Shown: positions 1-15,619, numbered from the stretch's first letter. The stretch is 64,000 nucleotides of DNA from Patagioenas fasciata (GCF_037038585.1 NC_092560.1:83800049-83864048), one strand, 5' to 3'. Translations and numbers: made by a program. Notes: generated from the sequence alone by a model not told the origin.

Positions 1-1741
1 TTCATATACGTTGGCACAAAAAAGCAAATATCTTTGGTGTCGTGTTCATATGGTGTTTGATTGGCAATAAAAATGGTGCACAGCCAACAGAGGGGCTATA
101 AAAGAGGTGAGACTGTGCACAAAAAAGGAACTGATAAACAATCCTCATGCAAAATACAAGTATTGCTACATTTATCTACGTATAAATACATCTATTCAAA
201 ATATTTAAAAGGCTTTGTTTCAAATACAACAATGAAAGAAACCTAAAGCGCTATGAGCTAAAAAAACATTCCTAAAGCCAGTGAGTCACTGCAGCAAATA
301 TGGTTTTCAAGACCATTTCAATTAAACTACTGCAGTCAGGCTCACTGAAAAGCAAACATAATGACAGTCTGTGAAACCTAAGATATTATTTGGTTCATTG
401 AGCATGTTCTAACAATCAGAAAATCGCACAAGGGAGATAATCCCTTCCTTCATGTGTTAGACAGTTCAATGAAACAGAATTAGTTCTCATTGAAGGCAGA
501 TTTAGTTAACCTAAGTGTAAATTAAATTTATCTTAATTTCCTTTACCAGCAGCCTCTGAAAAGACTCTTCTTCCAGCAATGATGTTCTCCATTGTACAGA
601 AGGCTGGGGTGCGATTGCCGCTTTTTGGTATTAACATTATATTGTATTACTGTCGTTAGATCGGCCTTGTGAATTTTAACACATCTGAATAAAGATCATT
701 TTGCACAGAATTCAGGGTCAGTGTCGACATCCTGAGAGGCTGATCATGTTCCATTCAACCCGCCAGAATTTCCTTTGCCTGCAGAATCAGGTCCATCAAA
801 AGAACTGGCAACATAAAACTTTCTGAACTTTTTTTTTTTCACGTACTTGCAGTATTTTAAAGGGGTATTTCAATTATTTGAAGTTCTTGGCATCAAGCTA
901 CCGAACAAACACATGGAAAGTACCATGTCACATTTAGACCATCCTGTAAAGAAATATAATTTTAAGTTAGATTATTTGAATGTTATCTTTTCAAATAGTG
1001 TTCCTTGATTCTTCCTCAATAATATTTAAATAAGCGTAGACAGCTGTAATGCAGAAGGTCTTATGACATGATTTGAAGAAGTACTGTGGTCTCTAAATAT
1101 GCCTTATCTGCCATTTTCTAAAAGTTTTCAGTATAAATGACGTTGCTACTACTTTAGTAAATTCTAGTAGACGTCCACCAGCCATCAGTAGGTGTCTAAG
1201 CCCTTTTGTAAATCTTGCTTTTAGTGAGTAATAAACATACAGAAATTTTCTCAGTTAAATTAAACATACTTGATACACATATTGTTCTCTCACGTGAGGA
1301 TTTCCTTAATTTCTGTCGACTTATTTGTCCTAAATAAAGCTGTAGGCGTTTCTTAGCCTCCCAGCAGATGATCTCCTCTCCTTCACCTGCTGTTTTTATT
1401 TATTTTTTCTTAACTCTTCACAACACCATAGGATTATTGACCTATTCTTGGACATTTTTGCAACACAAACCAGCCAGGCCTCCCAGTGAGGTGCCTCATT
1501 CCAGAAAGCTTTGTGATGATTAATCACATTAGCGTTTAATTGCAGCTTAGAAAAGTATTGAAACACCACTTCAGAAAGCACGAATGGGGTAATTTTACAA
1601 ACAAGAAGAGATAATTGCATTATCTGCCTATTTTGCTTTTTGCAGGATTTTCAGCAGCCCTGCTGTTTAAATATGGTGCTAGAAGTCTCACTATTATAGT
1701 TTATTGTTCGTGTCGCTGTTTGATGCACTTCCTTTTCCAAT
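1..1741. other. Intergenic DNA, no gene recognised
   Basis: AT-rich single-copy-looking sequence without splice-flanked open frames, CpG island or recognisable CR1 tail. By synteny the 5' side of DYM should lie beyond this edge, but I see no DYM exon here. Confidence 0.5.
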
Positions 1742-1746
1742 AATAC

Positions 1747-2201
1747 TGTGTGCACAAGCACAGGCACGTCGCGAGAAGAGCCAGAGGCCACCAATGTAAT
1801 TGCAAAGAGCAAGTTTATTTTGGTTACCTCTCTACTGGGGGATCTCCGTAGCTACACCTGAGCTCCCAGGCAGAGGCGGCGTAAGCGGGGACTCAGGCGC
1901 TGGTAAGTTTAGCCCTGCTGGAAGATCGCTGGGCCTGCTGAGCTCGCCTGTATTTCACGGCTTTAGGCAGGCGCAGCCTCCCGCTCTTTCTCACAACGAA
2001 GCAGGAATCTCAGACACAGTGATAAGGTGTCCAGAGTTTCTCCCAGGCCTGTGTTATCTAACACAGGGGTTCTACTTGTCAAGCACACAAGGTCAGTAAA
2101 ACAATTAGTGTGATGTATGTGTTTTCTTTATACCCCAGCTGCGGGTCACTTGAGCGTGTTTAGCTTTCTCCTCCTCGCCAATCTTCCGCAATTCCCATAC
2201 A
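1747..2201 (-). repeat. 3' LTR of the ERVL-like element
   Basis: This 455-bp partner of the 5' LTR is nearly identical to it. On the minus strand it is preceded by a purine-rich tract at about 2202-2220 (GGGCGAGGGGGTGGAA), the expected polypurine tract for plus-strand priming. Confidence 0.92.
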
Positions 2202-2727
2202 TTCCACCCCCTCGCCCAAGGGACCGGCTTTGCTGGGGCCAGAATAGCCATAGGTGTTCATGTGAGCGTGTAAAGTTTAGAACAGAGCATTTTACAGAGA
2301 TACTCAGCAAACATATATACATCTATAAAGAGAGAAAAGGAACAAATATATGTGTGCAATAATAGGTTGCATCTGGCGTCCCGTCTCTCTTCTCAAGAGA
2401 TGAGATGAGTCTGTTAGCCAGGTACTGTCAGTGGATTGCTCCATTTGATGTGTCAGTTCCACAAGATGTTATCGTCTATCCTGGCTAGTGCAGTAGCTGT
2501 CTTGAAGCCACACTTGCGTTAGAAACGTCAGGGCAGCATCTTCAGCCACTACCTACCCAAGGGAAAAAGAATCATGAGAAACATGAAAGTTAAAAAAAAA
2601 AAAAGAAAAACCCTTGGTATAACACATATATGTAACAGGACTATTGCGGTAATAAATCGACAGCAAGAGATCTGCAGCTATTAGTCTTGTGGAGGTGTGT
2701 CCTGCATATAATGCTTGTAACGTAGGG

Positions 2728-5565
2728 TTACAATGCACGACGAGCCAATCTGTGATACGGGAGGAAAACAGGGGCATCTTCTCCTTCCAATAATACATAC
2801 GCTGTTGCTCCAGCTCCTTCAGCTAGTATTACTCCGGGTTTGACAACCTGGTGTGGGGTAATTACCCACACAGACTGGAAAGCCGTGGCCTGTGCTTTCT
2901 CAGGTTGAACTTCAACACGATGTTGGGTCTGCGACACCAATAACACTGTTCCAATGCTGTCTCCTCTAGACAAAGTACAGGTAGTCATTGAAGATATCTG
3001 AAATACAAGAACTCGGGAGTCTGATATTAGCAAAGGATGTAACATAAGAGGAGAAGTCGGAGTACACAGCCACACAGCATTCTCAGGAGTTATTATGTGG
3101 ACTTTCACATCCAGATTAATAGGTCGTGGTCCCACTTCGCAATCCATTGGGGTAAATAATTCCATTTCCCCTGTAGTTAGTATTTTGAGAGAAATACCAT
3201 CTGGAAGGATTTCAATCCGCACCATGTTTTGTACTGGGGGTGTTGTGATGCGGTCATAGGGTGTTTGATTATGGATAATCCGACTATGAAGCAAAAAAAC
3301 TGCTTTAGTCAGATGTGGGCTCCAATGTTGCAAAGTTTTAGTACTGGTTAATTTTTTCAATTGTTCCTTCAACATTCCATTCATCCGTTCAATTAAGCCA
3401 TTGGCCTGGGGATGGTATGCAATGTGAAACAACCAGTCTATACCTAACCCTCGAGCCCAGTCTTGTACATTACGTCCACTAAAGTGTGTCCCCTGGTCAC
3501 TCTGTATTTGATGGGGAGGTCCATAGTGATGGATGAGTTGTTCTAACGCCTCAATCGTATTATGCTGATTAGCATGTTTAGTGGGCTTAGCAAATAATAG
3601 CCCTGACACCGTATCCACAGCAGTGAATACATATTGCCACCCCCTAGATGGGGGTAAGGGGCCCACATAATCAACTTGCCAGGTATTCAAAGCCCACTGA
3701 CCACGCTTTATCTGTCCCCATGGCCTACATAGTGCTCTTAGGTGTAACCGTGTACAAGTAGCGCAGTTATGTGCACATGACATATAAGCATGTAGTGGCA
3801 AAGGGGTTTGGTTATGAGCAATGTCCCATGCACGTGCAGTAGAAGCTGAGCGATGACCACAAGCAATATGTGCATGTAAAGCCTGAGCATGTATGTCAGC
3901 AGAGGTCATCTCATCTACCTCTCTGTTGTTCTGTGACTCAAGTGAGTCATCTTTTTGATGAGCTGAAACATGTCTCACCTTCAAAGGAGATGTCTGTACG
4001 TGCTGCCAAATTTGTTGCCATATATCTGCTCCCCATATTGGATATCTTGGTACATGCCAATTGTCCTGGGCCCAGCGGGGCAACCACATTGTGAGACTTT
4101 TATATACTACCCAACTATCGGTATATAAATAATGTGCCTTCCCTTCCAGGATAGCAAGGGATGCTGCAAGCAGTTCAGCCCACTGACTAGAGGCCTGTAC
4201 ACCCGTTTGCCATAATATTATGCCTGGTAAAGGAGCGTATGCAACCGCCCTCCATTGTCTTTGTCCAGTTGCAGTATATGTTGCACTGCCATCAGTAAAC
4301 CAGGCATCCTTCTTGTGCTCTTCTGTTAACTCGTCACAAGGAGGAGCCTCCTCCACAGGAGAGGTCGGGATGTCTCCTAGAGGAAAAGCTTCCCCAAGTG
4401 CAGGCACATGATTGAATGATATTGTACCAAGAAGGGTGGCACGTGGGGTAGTCACATGTGAGTTTCCTGGTAAAAATCGTTGCTGCAGATAGTGTTTCCA
4501 CTTCCAGTGTGTAGCTGCCTGAGCTACTCCTGCATGGGCCCTAACAGAGTCATCTGCAACCCAGCCATGAATAGGGATGGGGGTGTGTACGGTTACACTA
4601 TCTTGACCCGTGATACGTTCTGTTTCCTGCAGTGCCCAAACAACAGCCAGAATCTGTTTTTCCATTGGGGTATAATGAGTAGCAGACCCTTGCAGTGCTT
4701 TAGACCAAAACCCTACGGGTTCCTTCTGATTTTTTGGTCCAGTTGTCTGCCACAATCCCCAAGAGACTACATCGTCCAAAATTGTTACTTCTAGTTCAAA
4801 AGGATATCCTTGCCTGGGAGTATATAACCGTGCATGTTCCATCAAGGCACTTTGACATGCATCAAAAGCTTCTTGTTGTTGTTTGGTCCACTGCCAGATA
4901 GCTTTCTTTCTAGTTAGTTTCTGTAAAGGCCTCATTAAAATTGCCAAATGCGGAATAAAAGTCCTCCAATACCCCAGAAGTCCCAAAAAGGTCTGTAGCT
5001 GCTTTGCCGCAGTTGGTACAGGAAATTGTTGAACTGTCTGCTGCACTTTATTTGGTATTTCCTTAATCTGCCCATGCCAGACGACCCCCAAGAACTGTAC
5101 AGTGGTACTAGGGCCTTGTATTTTCTTTGGATTGATTGTCCAGCCCCGGTTTTGCAAATGTGACTGCAATGACTCAGCAGCTGCTTCAATTTCCTGTTGT
5201 GACTCTGCCATAAGCAAGAGATCATCGATATAATGGTACACAGTAAGAGTACCTGACCACGATGCTACATCAGCTGCTACCATTTGATGGCATATAGAGG
5301 GGCTGTGTTTGTATCCTTGGGGCAGTACCTGAAAGGTATATTGCTTTTGCTGCCAGGTAAAAGCAAACTGATCTTGACTCTCTGGGGCAATGGCAATTGA
5401 AAAGAAAGCATTAGCAAGATCTAGTACCATTTTCCATGGCAATAAGTTCTTGCCAATTTTTTCTATGAGTGTAACCATATCTGGCACCGTAACTGCAAGG
5501 GGGGGGTGACTTTGTTCAGTTCTCTGTAGTCTCCAGTCATTCTCCAAGTGCCATCTGTTTTTCAA
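2728..5565 (-). mobile_element. Reverse transcriptase, RNase H and integrase region of the ERVL-like element
   Basis: Domain order on the minus strand is RT (LPQGY motif, YIDD active site), connection, RNase H (a DGSAT-type motif and later acidic residues), then an integrase HHCC-like zinc-binding part and DDE-type core (QVDYVGPLP, QSDQGTHF). A C-terminal stretch of about 130 residues is not confidently assigned. ERVL elements often carry a dUTPase there and the RGDSIG stretch is only loosely reminiscent. No envelope follows. Confidence 0.88.
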
Positions 5566-6047
5566 ACAGGCCAGATAGGATTATTGAAAGCCGTCATGGT
5601 TTCTCTAATAATCCCCACTTGCTGGAGTGCCTGGATAGTCTCGCTAATTTCTTCCTCCCCCCCTGGGATGCGATATTGTTTCATAGTCACCACCCTGGCA
5701 GGTGCAGGCAGCACAACAGGATCCCATTTTGGGAATCCACGCAAGACAGTTACAGACCCGATAGCAAATCCAGTGCGTGGAGAGCCGAAAGAAAAACGAC
5801 CATTTAAGGTTTCGACTGTCCGCCCTGCTAGGACATCAATACCCAGAATATATTCTTTAATCGGGGCAATCAACACTGTTGCAGTAAATGGCTTGGCATT
5901 TGCAATTGTGAGGGTAACGGTAGCTTGGAGAGCAGGGGTTGGATGTCCCCCCAAACCACAAATCTGTGATGTAGCATCTTTGTTCTTAATATCACTATGC
6001 AACACTGTGACCTCAGCCCCCGTATCCACCAGAGCTAACACATTCAA
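5562..6047 (-). mobile_element. Protease-like region of the ERVL-like element, running toward RT
   Basis: It contains an aspartic protease signature with the active-site triad DTG in the context ALVDTGAEV and a later ILGID-type flap/C-terminal motif. Its end resembles the start of a retroviral reverse transcriptase. It lies between the gag-like and main polymerase-like regions, as expected. Confidence 0.8.
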
Positions 6048-6152
6048 AATCCCTCCAGACCGCCACTCTATGGTTAAAGGAACATGAGGGCGTCGGTTCC
6101 CCTCACGATAGGAAGCTACAGTGGCAGCAACCTTGGGGGACCCGCCAAACCT

Positions 6153-7670
6153 TCAGTCCCGCTGTTTAGGCAACTGCCAAGCAGCGCCTTGTTTTGAAGC
6201 GGCAGACGGGGTGGAGGGAGGGTGCGGGGGGGCTGATGCGGCTGGAGATGGCTGGCTTTTTGCTGTAGATATTGACTGTCGCCAGCGGCGAAACAGTTCT
6301 GCTGTTGACAGCCCACCGAGTTCGGATCGTGGGACGCCAGCCTGTAAAAGATCATGCCACATCTGTCTCCTCGTCACCTGTGCCGCAGACCCTTTTGATT
6401 TTGCTGACTTTCCCTTGTTCACTATTCGGACAGAGGGTCCTGAGAGCATAGTCTCAAGATCTTTCATGGCAGTCACCAGAGCACCTACATTACCTGCGGC
6501 AGCTTGTATTGTTGATATAAGGCAGGGTTTTACCGAGACAGGTGCTCCCTTCAACAACTCCATCCTGATACTTCTTGTGATCGGTATATCATCTGGACTA
6601 GTCCCCGTCAACACTGCATGAGCCATTCCCATTTGCCGTAGCAAAGTGGTACCCTCTGATATTGTAGACCAACTTCCGAGGGAAGACATTAACTCCTTAG
6701 GGTCTGTATGTTTTGCTAAAACTGCTGTACACAACCACTGATATACTGTAGGTGCGGTAATGTCTACCCCGTTTGCATTTCTAATATTCCGCAGCTGGAC
6801 AAATTCTCTTTGTATCGAATCATTCTTAGATATAGGACATAAGAGATCCTTTTCAGCTGCTAACAAGTGGACTGATGCAGCTCCATTATCCCATGCTCGC
6901 AAAAGCCACTCCAATATACCTTCCCCATTCTTTTGCTGGTAAAGCTCCAAAAATTCTCTTAACTCTTTTGGAGTGTAAGTACGCGTAAGCTGTACCCCCC
7001 CACCAGGATGTTCCTGCTCTCCTGTCATCTGGATGAGGGGTTGTGCCTGCACCACATCCCTTTCTTTTGAATCTGAATCCAATTCAAATTCAATGTCAGA
7101 ATCCGAGGATGCACTGCAAATATTTCCATCCCATTCATTGGGATCCCAGGAATGTTTCATGGTGAGAGCACGAACCTCGGAAATCGAAACTCTATGTGAC
7201 CCATGTTTATCTCGCCGTTTATTAGCAATACGCGCTACCAGACAGTCCACTTTGTCCTGCAACCCCGAGCAGCGCTCTGATTGGGATGCAATTACTTCAT
7301 GCGCCATCGCCTTTGCCTCTTGCAAAGTTCCAATTTCCTTCTCTAAATCCGCGACTTTACTCCGTAATGCAACAACTTCATGGTTAAGAGATCTAAGACC
7401 AGTGATAAATAGCCATCCCAACCTTCCCGCTAACTTGCGAGAAGATTTACAAGCCGCTCTCCATGGAAACTTCAGTATGGCCGCTTCAATTGCCTGGGGA
7501 GTAACCACCCCCCCTTCCTCAATCTCTGGCCATATCTCCGGCGGAGCCAATTCATATAGGAGAGCAGCCACGGGGGCCCAGGGCTCCGTACTGGGCCATC
7601 CCGGAATATGGGGAGTCACCCGTGAGGCCTCCCCTGTCCCGGGTGTTTTTTTTTTAAAAAGCCACGGCAT
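6153..7670 (-). mobile_element. gag-like region of the ERVL-like element
   Basis: This open region of about 1.5 kb starts just inside the primer-binding site. The N-terminal third has a charged, heptad-like stretch suggesting a coiled coil, followed by an acidic linker and a helical capsid-like part. No CCHC zinc knuckle is evident, which is common in ERVL gag. Position and size support gag more than sequence similarity does. Confidence 0.7.
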
Positions 7671-7682
7671 GGCCGTTTCTAG

Positions 7683-7700
7683 CGACCACCGACTACGCCA
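7683..7700 (-). other. Primer-binding site resembling tRNA-Ser 3' end
   Basis: Two bases inside the 5' LTR the minus strand reads TGGCGTAGTCGG. This is complementary to the CCGACTACGCCA 3' end of vertebrate tRNA-Ser (AGA/TGA family). The match covers the first 12 bases and then fades. Most ERVL elements are named for tRNA-Leu priming; a tRNA-Ser site recalls the class III HERV-S group (established knowledge). Confidence 0.6.
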
Positions 7701-7702
7701 AA

Positions 7703-8147
7703 TGTGTGCACAAGCACAGGCACGTCGCGAGAAGAGCCAGAGGCCACCAATGTAATTGCAAAGTTTTGGTTACCTCTGTACTGGGGGATCTCCGTAGCTA
7801 CACCTGAGCTCCCAGGCAGAGGCGGCGTAAGCGGGGACGCAGGCGCTGGTCAGTTCAGCCCTGCTGGAAGATCGCTGGGCCTGCTGAGCTCGCCTGTATT
7901 TCACGGCTTCAGGCAGGCGCAGCCTCCCGCTCTTTCTCACAACGAAGCAGGAATCTCAGACACAGTGATAAGGTGTCCAGAGTTTCTCCCAGGCCTGTGT
8001 TATCTAACACAGGGGTTCTACTTGTCAAGCACACAAGGTCAGTAAAACAATTAGTGTGATGTATGTGTTTTCTTTATACCCCAGCTGCGGGTCACTTGAG
8101 CGTGTTTAGCTTTCTCCTCCTTGCCAATCTTCCGCAATTCCCATACA
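7703..8147 (-). repeat. 5' LTR of the ERVL-like element
   Basis: This 445-bp direct repeat of 1747-2201 begins TGTATGGGAA and ends GTGCACACA on the minus strand. It is the 5' LTR because the primer-binding site and the gag-like region follow it on that strand. Confidence 0.92.
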
Positions 8148-8152
8148 AATAC

Positions 8153-9829
8153 CCTAAACAATTAATTATGTAGATTTTAGAAACTGCATGCATTTACAAA
8201 CTAAAGGAGCCTCAGTACGGCTCTTTCTCTACCTTTTGTTGTGTTCCCAGCTGTAAGAGCTGAAGGTATTACTCCAAAACTTTGGCCTGCTTATCAGATG
8301 CCCGTAATTTTAAAACAGTGTCTAAGTTTACCTGTCCTAGGACACAAACCACAGCAGAAGGGACGATCTTTTACCTTTTACTGGCTGAAGTTTAAATGGA
8401 TACCATTTGTCGCAACAATATACAGGCGAAATATCCAAAGATACAGAGGACAAAAACGATCAGAAACTGGAGCGGCCTCTTTTCCTCACTTCTGCTTCCT
8501 AATCCCCGTCTTCTCTACTAAGCAATCCACACAATAATATATCTGAGAAGCAATAGGAGTGCACAGTTAGTATCACCACCTTTTATTGTATGGATTATAC
8601 CATGCAGGCACGCTTAGCATAATAAAAAACAGGTTTTAATATCACAAAGAGTAGGTACTTGACCGGTCTAAAACGCCACATCTGTGATACACCGATCAGA
8701 TGCAGGATTATGTTCCATGGATGATGCAAAAGCTGCTTAAACAGCAACACCAACTTCACTTCCTAATTGACAAGCTCGTTAAGGGAGAGCAAACAGGATT
8801 AGGCAACGACTTACAAGGAGTTTTCTGTGATTCACCTTATTACGGACGTAACGGTTGTAGAAACACAGGCCCGATATCCAGCTGTGAACGTTGCACTTGG
8901 ATTCACACAAGACCTGACAAAACCACGTAGTAGTAGGAAACAAAACACCTCACCAGAGGCATTTGGCATCAATTAAATCTTCGGAATAATTAATTATCTG
9001 GTAGGAGATAGTTTTATGACCTCCATCTGCCCGGGGCCTGTCTGCAGGTTTGATAATATTTTCGTACCACTTTAAATATTTCTAGCTCAAAAGCCTAAGA
9101 ACAGTTGCACGAAGCAACTTATTTTTAAAGAAAATCCTTGTTTATTATAACTGAAGTTACACAAGCACGTTCAAGAGATTTTACTTAGATTTTTTGCGTT
9201 AAGACAGAGCTGCAACACTTTAAACCACCGCAACAGAATATAAAGCAACAATTCTCCTGCATCATGCCTCTGCTGCTCCTGTCCAGGAAAGAAAGGCACA
9301 ATGTTTAAAGGGAAATAATTCATAGAAGTATCAAATCTAGACTTTCTGCTTATAGCAAGCTAAGTAAATTTTGCATATAGCATAACTCCTTTAGTTCATC
9401 CACACATTTGACATGAAAATCTAAATTCTTAATAATTTAACCATGACATTTATGTTGCCACAATGCAATTTATGGGTCTTCAGCAAGATCAAGAACAGCT
9501 ACAGTTTTAAAGGTGAAAACATGAAGTATTATATAGCAGTTAGTCAAACTGAGATGCCATTTACCTTCCTAGATTTATTAATAAGTTATTTAACCTAAAA
9601 GCTAATCACATCAAATAGATGAAAAGCAGTTCCAGTGAGGAAAATAAAGAATATTTTTTAAATTAAGAAATGTGCTAGCTGCCCTTTCTGTGGCAAGAGA
9701 CCCTCTCCTGTAAGTGACAAGGGGTGTTTTTTTCAGCTAAATGTGCAAAGGAAAAAAGTCTCTAAGTGCGAGAAATATCACCAGTTCATATTGGACACAA
9801 GGGAATAATTTCGTCAGGAATTAATTCCT
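8153..9829. other. Intergenic DNA and probable 3' UTR of C18orf32
   Basis: No coding feature is seen. Because C18orf32 is read on the minus strand, its 3' UTR must enter this stretch from 9829 downward. Possible AATAAA signals on the minus strand lie at 9574-9579 and 9141-9146; I cannot tell which is used. The part nearest 8153 abuts the retroviral insertion. Confidence 0.5.
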
Positions 9830-10792
<963 letters not shown>

Positions 10793-11636
10793 TTAGGATG
10801 CCATGAGCTAAGAAAACAATCTTAAATCACGAATAAGGTTTGCAGTCCATATTCGAACATAAAAGAGTCTTTACTAAGAGATTAAAGTTTAAAAAATACT
10901 GCACGTCCCAATGCTATAAAGTCCTCAACAAGGGAAATATTCGTGAAGTTTTAAGCAAAAAAACAGTAGAGCTTGCATTAATTCATCATTCTTACAGCTG
11001 GAACTTAGTAAAACTCATTCAGAAAATAAAAAGGTTTTGCCTAAGCCACAGAAATACAGTTTAATCAGTGAGCTGCAGATATTAGCTCAGTTCTTACTAT
11101 AACAAAGGGCCCAAAAGGTTTGTTTTTCACATTTTCTTTTTATTTAAGACGCAATTAAATGACAGGACTGAAATCCATCTAATGGCTGAAGGGCAGGTTA
11201 GCAAGAGGAAGGAGGAAAATCCTCGTCAGGATTTGAAAAAACTAGAAAAAAATGAGAATACGTGTTACTGCCTTCGTCCCACACAGGAGGAATCGCTTCA
11301 TCCCACACTCATCCCGTAAAATTACACAAATTATAAAAAATTTAATCCTTCTCTCCCAAAACCAGGAAATGTTCAAACATGGCAGCCTGAAATTTATGAT
11401 CAAAACAGGAGAAAACCAAAGCACGGGGATGGAAAGATAAGCAGGATTAGAGCTGTCCCTGTATTTTATATATTAGATTTAATATATCAGGCACACTTTG
11501 CTGCACAGCACAGCTTTGCCCTTCACAACCCTCTTTTTTAAGCCACCTATAATCCCAAATTCTCCCATTAAGCAGCAAAGCAAAAGGTTCCCAGGATGGA
11601 AAATGAAGATACAGATGTGCACTTCGTTTGGGATCA

Positions 11637-11765
11637 GAGTTTTGCTTTTTTTTTTTTTTTAAGCTGGCCTAAAGATTTTTTAGCCCCAGGACCAATTTCC
11701 AGTTGACTAACTCCGCGTGTAGCTTCAGCTGCTTCGGATGTAGTTGTTACAGGATCTGTTAATCC
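11637..11765 (-). other. Unassigned spliceable-looking open stretch inside C18orf32 intron 1
   Basis: On the minus strand a good acceptor (TTCTCTGATTTCAG) at 11766-11768 is followed by about 43 open codons, Thr/Glu-rich and then Lys-rich because the frame runs into a 15-A tract, before a stop. No good donor follows. It could be an alternative terminal exon, a fragment of an A-tailed retrocopy, or chance. I do not recognise the peptide. Confidence 0.2.
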
Positions 11766-12573
11766 CTGAAATCAGAGAAGAATCTTAAATTGAGACAACA
11801 CAAATGAGGTTACCCATTTAAAAATAATTCAGGTATTCTCCCTGACATAATTTCTTAAATACTGAATTTCCAGCAAGATGTTGTGGGTTCATCCATTATA
11901 GAACAAAAGAAACACCTCAGGTTGTCTCTGCAGCCCCTTTGCATCCAAATTCCTGATCAAAAATGAAGTCAGACATATGCCAGATGCAAAATTCAGTGCA
12001 AATAGGTCATAATATGTTTAAAAATAGGTCATTCTGTGATATGTAATGCAGGGAATTTTTAGGGAAGAAAACAAAACAAAACACAAACAGGCAAATGGTC
12101 AAATTTAACAGCAAGCGTATTCCTTTGTGATGTGAGCTTTTGTTTCTGTCAGGCAGCACCTATTGGGTCAGCAGAGAACAAGCGTGACATTGTAATTTAA
12201 GTACGTTTGGGGTTTTTTGGTTTGGGTTTTTTAGGTTTTGGGTTTTATTTTTTTTGTAACTTGGTAGCTACTCGACTGTTATTATGAAACAGGAAAATAA
12301 AGCCTACGCAGATAAAAGGCCTTATTTTCTCTTTCCAAAAAGAATGAGCTCGTCTAGAAGGGATAATTTCTGTGGTCTGCTCCGGTTCTGTGTCTGATGC
12401 CCAGGCCCCATTCACTCCGCCCGCTCCCCACTAACGGAGCCGCTCCGGCCGCACGGAAAGAAACAAATGGCCGGGGCGAGGCCGGCCCCCGGGGACACTT
12501 CCAGGCCGGCAGAGCACGACGGGACCCCCCGGAGCGGCCACGGCCCCGCCGGCTCCCGCACGGCCCCATTTAC

Positions 12574-12660
12574 CTGAGCAGCGATCGAGCGCCGGCACCA
12601 CCCGCTGCCGCCTCCTCCTCCTCCTCCGCCGCCGCACCGGAAGCGCACGGCGCGCTTCCG
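12574..12660 (-). other. C18orf32: C18orf32 5' UTR exon 1 (5' end approximate)
   Basis: Inside a CpG island the minus strand has a strong donor, CTCAG followed by GTAAAT, with the last exon base at 12574. It can splice to the acceptor before 10763. The 5' end is a guess placed just below the two ETS-like GGAAG sites. It contains a GGCGGAGGAGG-type triplet run. Confidence 0.6.
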
Positions 12661-12810
12661 GCTGACGCACTGCGCAGACGCTCCACCAATGGGAGAAGGC
12701 GGTGTGTGCGTCACATGGCCCACGCCCCGCCCGCAGAGGGGGGTTCTGCCCCACGTCGAACGCGGCCGCCCCCGGGTCCTACCGCCCGCCGGCAGCCGGG
12801 AGGAAAAATG
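12661..12810 (-). promoter_or_regulatory. C18orf32 CpG-island promoter
   Basis: This GC- and CpG-rich block lies between the RPL17 polyadenylation site and C18orf32 exon 1. It has ETS-type CCGGAAG near 12655-12665, an inverted CCAAT box (CCAATGGG on the plus strand near 12686), an NRF1-like TGCGCAG and a CACATG box. It is TATA-less, typical of a housekeeping gene. Confidence 0.6.
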
Positions 12811-12895
12811 AACCACCCGGATTTATCTAAAATTCGCTTGTTTTGTGTATTACAAACGCCCAAGAAGTGCACGCAAGACATGTAAACTTTTACAA

Positions 12896-12901
12896 TTTAT
12901 T
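12896..12901 (-). terminator. RPL17 polyadenylation signal AATAAA
   Basis: TTTATT on the plus strand, 25 nt past the RPL17 stop codon, gives a very short 3' UTR typical of ribosomal protein mRNAs. Cleavage is expected near 12875-12885. Confidence 0.85.
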
Positions 12902-12925
12902 TATGTACATCTGTGGTGGCAGATT

Positions 12926-15461
<2,536 letters not shown>

Positions 15462-15548
15462 TTTGGGCGTTCAGCTGAAAAATAACAATACATATATATT
15501 AAGCTTCTAACAGAGATATACAGAACCTGCCGCCAGAGAACTAAAGGA

Positions 15549-15619
15549 GCTGCTCAGAAATTACGCTTTTTTTTTCACAATTAAATCCAAAGGTGTCCTA
15601 AGAGAGTCATCACAGCAGC
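15549..15619 (-). ncRNA. SNORD58: C/D box snoRNA, SNORD58 family (RPL17 intron 1)
   Basis: Minus strand C box GTGATGA (15607-15613), D box CTGA (15554-15557) and terminal stem GCTGC/GCAGC. The guide is TTAGGACACCTTTGGATTTA, very close to human SNORD58A/B. A run of nine A residues sits in the middle, between the C and D halves. Confidence 0.88.

Larger units (their letters stand above)
1742..8152 (-). mobile_element. ERVL-like (class III) endogenous retrovirus, near full length, with target duplication
   Basis: Two direct LTRs (1747-2201 and 7703-8147) enclose gag-, protease- and polymerase-like regions read on the minus strand. The 5-bp sequence AATAC flanks the element on both sides (1742-1746 and 8148-8152), and the LTRs have TG...CA ends, so it is one clean integration. 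There is no room for an envelope gene between pol and the 3' LTR, which fits ERVL. The reverse transcriptase core resembles the ERVL/MuERV-L group rather than alpha- or gammaretroviruses. The LTRs differ at about six substitutions plus one small length difference in about 445 bp (roughly 1.3%). This suggests an age of a few million years at typical avian neutral rates (inference). It is a fossil that looks nearly whole, probably with no more than a few breaks. It lies downstream of, and on the same strand as, C18orf32. Confidence 0.9.

Noticed and set aside
1-1741. DYM exon expected by synteny
   Set aside because: No splice-flanked coding sequence or CpG promoter is visible; DYM probably starts beyond the window.
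2202-2727. Possible envelope gene of the retroviral element
   Set aside because: About 0.5 kb between the pol-like region and the 3' LTR, with no envelope features; ERVL elements normally lack env.
12397-12885. Open frames in the C18orf32 CpG island, both strands
   Set aside because: GC-rich promoter DNA; the real signals there are an exon 1 donor and promoter motifs.
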